From assembly GCF_018139145.2 (NCBI RefSeq), contig NC_059475.1, positions 18,294,937-18,358,936 on the forward strand: 64,000 nt of DNA. Reading direction: 5' to 3'. The notes below the pieces were generated by a model. The model was given only the letters and a program-made list of their open reading frames with translations, did not search any database and was not told where the DNA came from. The DNA is from Gymnogyps californianus (lineage: Eukaryota > Chordata > Aves > Accipitriformes > Cathartidae). A program made the position numbers and the translations under genes. Shown here one piece after another: positions 60,505 through 64,000 of the stretch. Numbering within the stretch: position 1 is the stretch's first letter; each line of letters starts with the position of its first letter.

Positions 60505-63500
60505 CTGAAAAGTTTAGGAATGGAAGGTCAGCACAGATATTATTGTGTAGGAATGACGCAGCAAATACTGATCATGTAAACAACTGTGAGATCTTCTGAT
60601 TATTTAGATAATTGAAGCACTTACTACTGTCCTTCAGAATTAGGAGAAAAGTGATGTTTATAGTATCGTTAACTAAAAAAATGTTGGACTCCCAACAGCA
60701 CGGGATTCAGTCCAGCAGTAGCAGCAAATGCAGCTAAGTTTAATAATCCAGTGCATTTGAACAATTCTCCTACTATTGCAGTGGTAACATCTGATGTTAA
60801 AACGTATGGCAAAACAGCACAGAAAGCAACTTCAAAAATCTACACAGGAATGACACAGCATACGGAGCATCCAAGTTTCCTCTGAACTCACTACATGTCA
60901 AAAGAAAACTGCTGTCACATCTGATGTGCAAATGGTTTAATTACTATGAATGTACGGGACACTCCAAACAGGGTTTGAGGAGAAAGCATTTGCAAAAATG
61001 TTCCCACCGGTGCCATCATTCATGCAGCTAAATAGGTGTTAGTCCTAATGTTGACAAGGTCAGACTCCTTTTTACAGCAATCTCCATTAGATTTCTCAAA
61101 ACAGGTTTAATTAAAAATAGGTCTGGATTCCAGAGGCTTGTCTACAGTTGTGCTCCCACGGGTGCTAACACCTGTTGAGCTAAACCAGTGAGAAAACTGA
61201 AGGAGGAGGAGGGGATGTTGTTTTTTTTTAATTTCCCTGATGTTGATGCAACTGTAAAGTTTCCCGCTGACTTTTTTTTTTTTTAATAACATTAGGATAA
61301 TTATAACAGTATTGGAGTAAGGAGAAATGTTGCTGTATTACATTCATTTTATCTACTCCGCAAAGATATATAGCTTTGTTTTTAATTAAAAAAATAAAAC
61401 AGTGTAAAAAAGTAGTATTTGATACCCATGGCCGTAAGTCTCTAACTTAAACCTTTCTCACCACATTCCAAAATGGGAAAAAAGGCAGGCAGGCTCTGGA
61501 ATGGCAAGATATTGTTGATCCACAGCCTTCTATGATTCGAGGTATTTTTTTAGTGTGAAAATATTATGCTTGGACAGATCATGTATTTGTCCAGTTACAG
61601 CCTGAGAATAAAGTAAACAGCTCTGAATCTCCAAGAAATAGTATTTGGAAAAGAAAGGACAACAATTCTTACATGTGAAACAGCTGGGGCACTAATCTGA
61701 CACCTAAGGGTATGTTGACTATGACTTCATACACCTTCCACCTTTGAGACACTTGCAGTAAGTTAATGGATACGTATGTTGCGCTGGGACACATAAGGTG
61801 ATGTTTTATGAAGCAGGGAAGCGTAACTGGTCATACAAATATACTCAATTTCATCCAGGTAAACCACACCACAGCTGCTACCAAGTCACGCTGGAAAGAG
61901 CAATACTTCCACCTAGTGGGCAGTAGAAAGACCAACCCACAGCCTTTCAAAAACACATCCTTACTTTTCCAGTCATAAGCAGTTTCAACTTGAAACTGGA
62001 TTAACGAGAGAGAACACAGCTGGTAAAAATGGTGGGAAAACCCAGCTACTCTGACTCACGGCAGATGCAAACTAATTCTCATGAAAATAAGGATTTTACA
62101 GTGGTTACCAAAGACTTTCCTAAATTAGGCAGATATTAACAATGGACTGCATGGGGCCTGTTATAGCCTGAATCACACCATGAATGAGAATGAAGGCAAA
62201 ACCTTCAGTTTCAGAAATGACACTAGGTTTCTGGCCTCATCCACTGTTTAAAGCTGGTGTGAACACAGAACTGGGAGCTCATTGTCTGAGACATCAGAGC
62301 TAGTGACGAAAAGCAAAGAACAAAAGGAAAAAGAGAAAGGAGGGGGGGAAAAAAAAGGGACAGACAAACCTGAATGTTAAAGGAATTAACAGACACCAAC
62401 AACAATAGAAAAAATTAGAAAAACTCCTGGCATTCAATTCCTCAGCTGTGTTCTTAATGAATCATTCATACCTGATCTCTCGCAGACAAAAACCTAGCAC
62501 AGACAATCCAGGAGAGAGAATTTGCCCACCAAAGCAGACTCTTCCTTGAAGAAGGAATGTGGATTTTAGCCATCGTAATGCAAAATCCTCACAGAGATGA
62601 GGTTGCCTTTAACTTCAGCACAGTAAATCAAGGTTAGTCCTCATCTAAATACAACTCTGTTACTCTATTAACACTGTACTTTATACTGTTCTTTTAAAAG
62701 TACCAGCTGTCTAAAAAACCACACTCCTCACTTTTCTTTCCACTTCCCGTCCCAGAAGGGGCTTACTAAGCACATTTAAACTTTGAAAAATTAAAAAAAA
62801 TCAGATTTCCCATTGTATGTGCCTCTTTAGTTTGACTCCAAGTCCATATGAAGTCTTACGCAGTCTTTAAGATCACACAATGCTCCCCTCACACTGAATC
62901 CTTGTCCCAGGATGGAGTAACACTGAGGTTGTGTTGCCAACGGCAATTTTGAGCTTATGGTTTTACAATCATAAACAGCATTCCTTTAATGTAATTTTGG
63001 TATGTGAAGAGGTTTTCTGTCACTGGTTGCATTTCTTTTTTACACAGAGACAGGTAAGCCCAAGAGAAGTCTAAACTATAATATGCTCCTGTTACGAAAG
63101 AAACTCGTAAGAACATGAAGCTCCTTTTCCACTGGGCAACCAACATACGTTTCAGAACCTGGTTTAGCCACAAAGCACGCTTGTTAGACATGACTAAAAG
63201 CTCTCCAAGGAATATGCCTTAGTCTTCTCTGAAATCCAAAAAGCTTTAATAAGAAGTTCCCTACCCTTACAATATATTCTTTCACTTACTGGACATTTCA
63301 GCAATCAACCACACAAGTCAACCTTCCAGCACACAGAGTACAGGGTCAGCATGAAACTCACTGGCAAAGTAGTACCATATGACATCAGATCATAACTTAC
63401 ACACAGACCTCAAACAAATATGGGACTTGAAAACTAACCATTTGTTTGAATTCGATTTTTAGACTAAGTCATTTAAATCTCTTTATACATTGTGGAAAGT

Positions 63501-63632
63501 ATTAAAGAAAATGTCATTATTAGAGGACTGGCAGAAATATTCAGCTAACCAGACAATTCACTGAACATTACTTCTAGCTTGGCTGGTTAACAGTCCCTTC
63601 CTCTTTCCCCACAAGCATCCATGTTAACTCAC
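60505..63632 (-). other. Intron (3.1 kb) of the minus-strand gene, as modelled
   Basis: Bounded by the donor after the exon at 63633 and the acceptor before the microexon at 60483. It holds T-runs near 61222 and 61272 and no recognised repeat. A further symmetric exon (phase 1 to phase 1) inside it cannot be excluded, for example in the open stretch at 62955-63191. Confidence 0.4.
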
Positions 63633-63706
63633 CAGCTGTACATAGGCAACTTTGTAATCTGGCTTCTTCACTCTCTGATTCTTGTGATTCCTCTTGTTGT
63701 TTGCAC
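63633..63706 (-). CDS. Upstream coding exon (74 nt) of the minus-strand gene, near the window edge
   Basis: The borders are a good acceptor (CTCTCTTCATGTCTGCAG) and a consensus donor (GTGAGT). Two frames are open. The one that fits the microexon at 60483-60504 gives 24 residues that are acidic and glutamine-rich ([17 protein letters not shown]), like a disordered linker. The other frame would give a basic peptide ending [11 protein letters not shown] and would need a further, unseen exon before the microexon. The rest of the gene must lie beyond the right edge of the window. Confidence 0.55.
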
Positions 63707-63861
63707 CTGCAGACATGAAGAGAGCCCCACCTTTTACTTCTCAGGACTTCCAAGTTCCCCAAAGCAAGGCCAAGCTGAAGGGGGACTTCACTAGTTCTGA
63801 TTTATTGTTAAGAGGAATACTCTTTCTTCAGTACCAACACAGTATCACAATTACTAAAACA

Positions 63862-63945
63862 TACTGAAATGGGTAGACACTACTCTCCTCGTTTACAAGT
63901 AGGGAACCAAGGCATCATGAGACTCAGGCTGCTGACAGCCATTGT
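63862..63945 (+). mobile_element. Weak MIR-like remnant
   Basis: The stretch CTCGTTTACAAGTAGGGAAC followed by CAAGGCATCATGAGACTCAG resembles the MIR segment TTTACAGATGAGGAAACTGAGGC. Only this part can be followed, so the call is weak. Confidence 0.25.
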
Positions 63946-64000
63946 GCCTTCACGTCACACAAAGTTTGCAAAGAAGCAAGGAGGTAAGTTTTCTGAGTAG

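Noticed and set aside
62955..63191. 78-codon minus-strand frame inside the 3.1-kb intron
   Set aside because: No acceptor/donor pair gives an exon in the required phase 1 to phase 1 frame.
1..64000. CRISPR arrays, operons, prophage, integrons, rRNA or tRNA genes
   Set aside because: No regularly spaced direct repeats, no dense same-strand coding, and no cloverleaf or rRNA landmarks were seen; the sequence is vertebrate.

Overview
The window reads as vertebrate nuclear DNA, most likely from a bird. The recognisable transposable elements are almost all CR1 LINE fragments, on both strands and of different ages, plus a few very old MIR/CORE-SINE remnants. I saw no Alu, B1, L1 or other mammal-specific repeats and no intact retrovirus or LTR pair. 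Base composition is AT-leaning, CpG is depleted except for one short island, and almost all long reading frames look like chance. There is no bacterial, phage, plasmid or CRISPR material. A crocodilian or turtle origin is less likely but cannot be excluded by eye.

Right end (about 56.15-63.7 kb): this is the only convincing gene. It lies on the minus strand, and the window holds its 3' part. Seven candidate coding exons (63633-63706, 60483-60504, 59692-59899, 59515-59641, 57314-57407, 56596-56638, 56362-56526) have GT-AG borders, and every junction keeps reading phase from one exon to the next. The last exon ends in a stop codon, followed by a short 3' UTR with two AATAAA signals. The chain gives about 240 residues of the C-terminal part of a protein I do not recognise. 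Its introns range from 50 nt to about 3.1 kb, and one exon is only 22 nt long.

Middle and left (1-56 kb): mostly intergenic or long-intron sequence. I found three isolated exon-like pieces with weaker support. One is a 267-nt minus-strand piece at 16171-16437 with a good acceptor and two alternative donors. One is a minus-strand piece at 30259-30342 that would encode a signal peptide. One is a short plus-strand piece at 17712-17775. None could be linked to another exon. A CpG-rich segment at about 27.26-27.63 kb, with two AP-1-type sites at its 3' end, is the best candidate regulatory element. A second AT-rich, conserved-looking stretch with above-background CpG lies at 44.7-46.1 kb.

Repeats and structure: CR1 fragments lie at about 20.79-21.37, 32.24-33.47, 37.93-38.24, 48.40-48.73 and 50.66-50.71 kb. 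MIR-like SINEs lie at 28.29-28.48, 36.66-36.78, 29.16-29.26 and 47.92-48.01 kb. Other structures are a 184-bp imperfect palindrome at 57839-58022, a 200-bp polypyrimidine tract at 2072-2272, a TTGGGG array able to form a G-quadruplex at 50474-50494, and several G-runs, often directly after A-runs. I found no novel molecular system. The points most worth following are the unidentified gene with its very short intron and microexon, the palindromic element, and the orphan exon at 16.2 kb.
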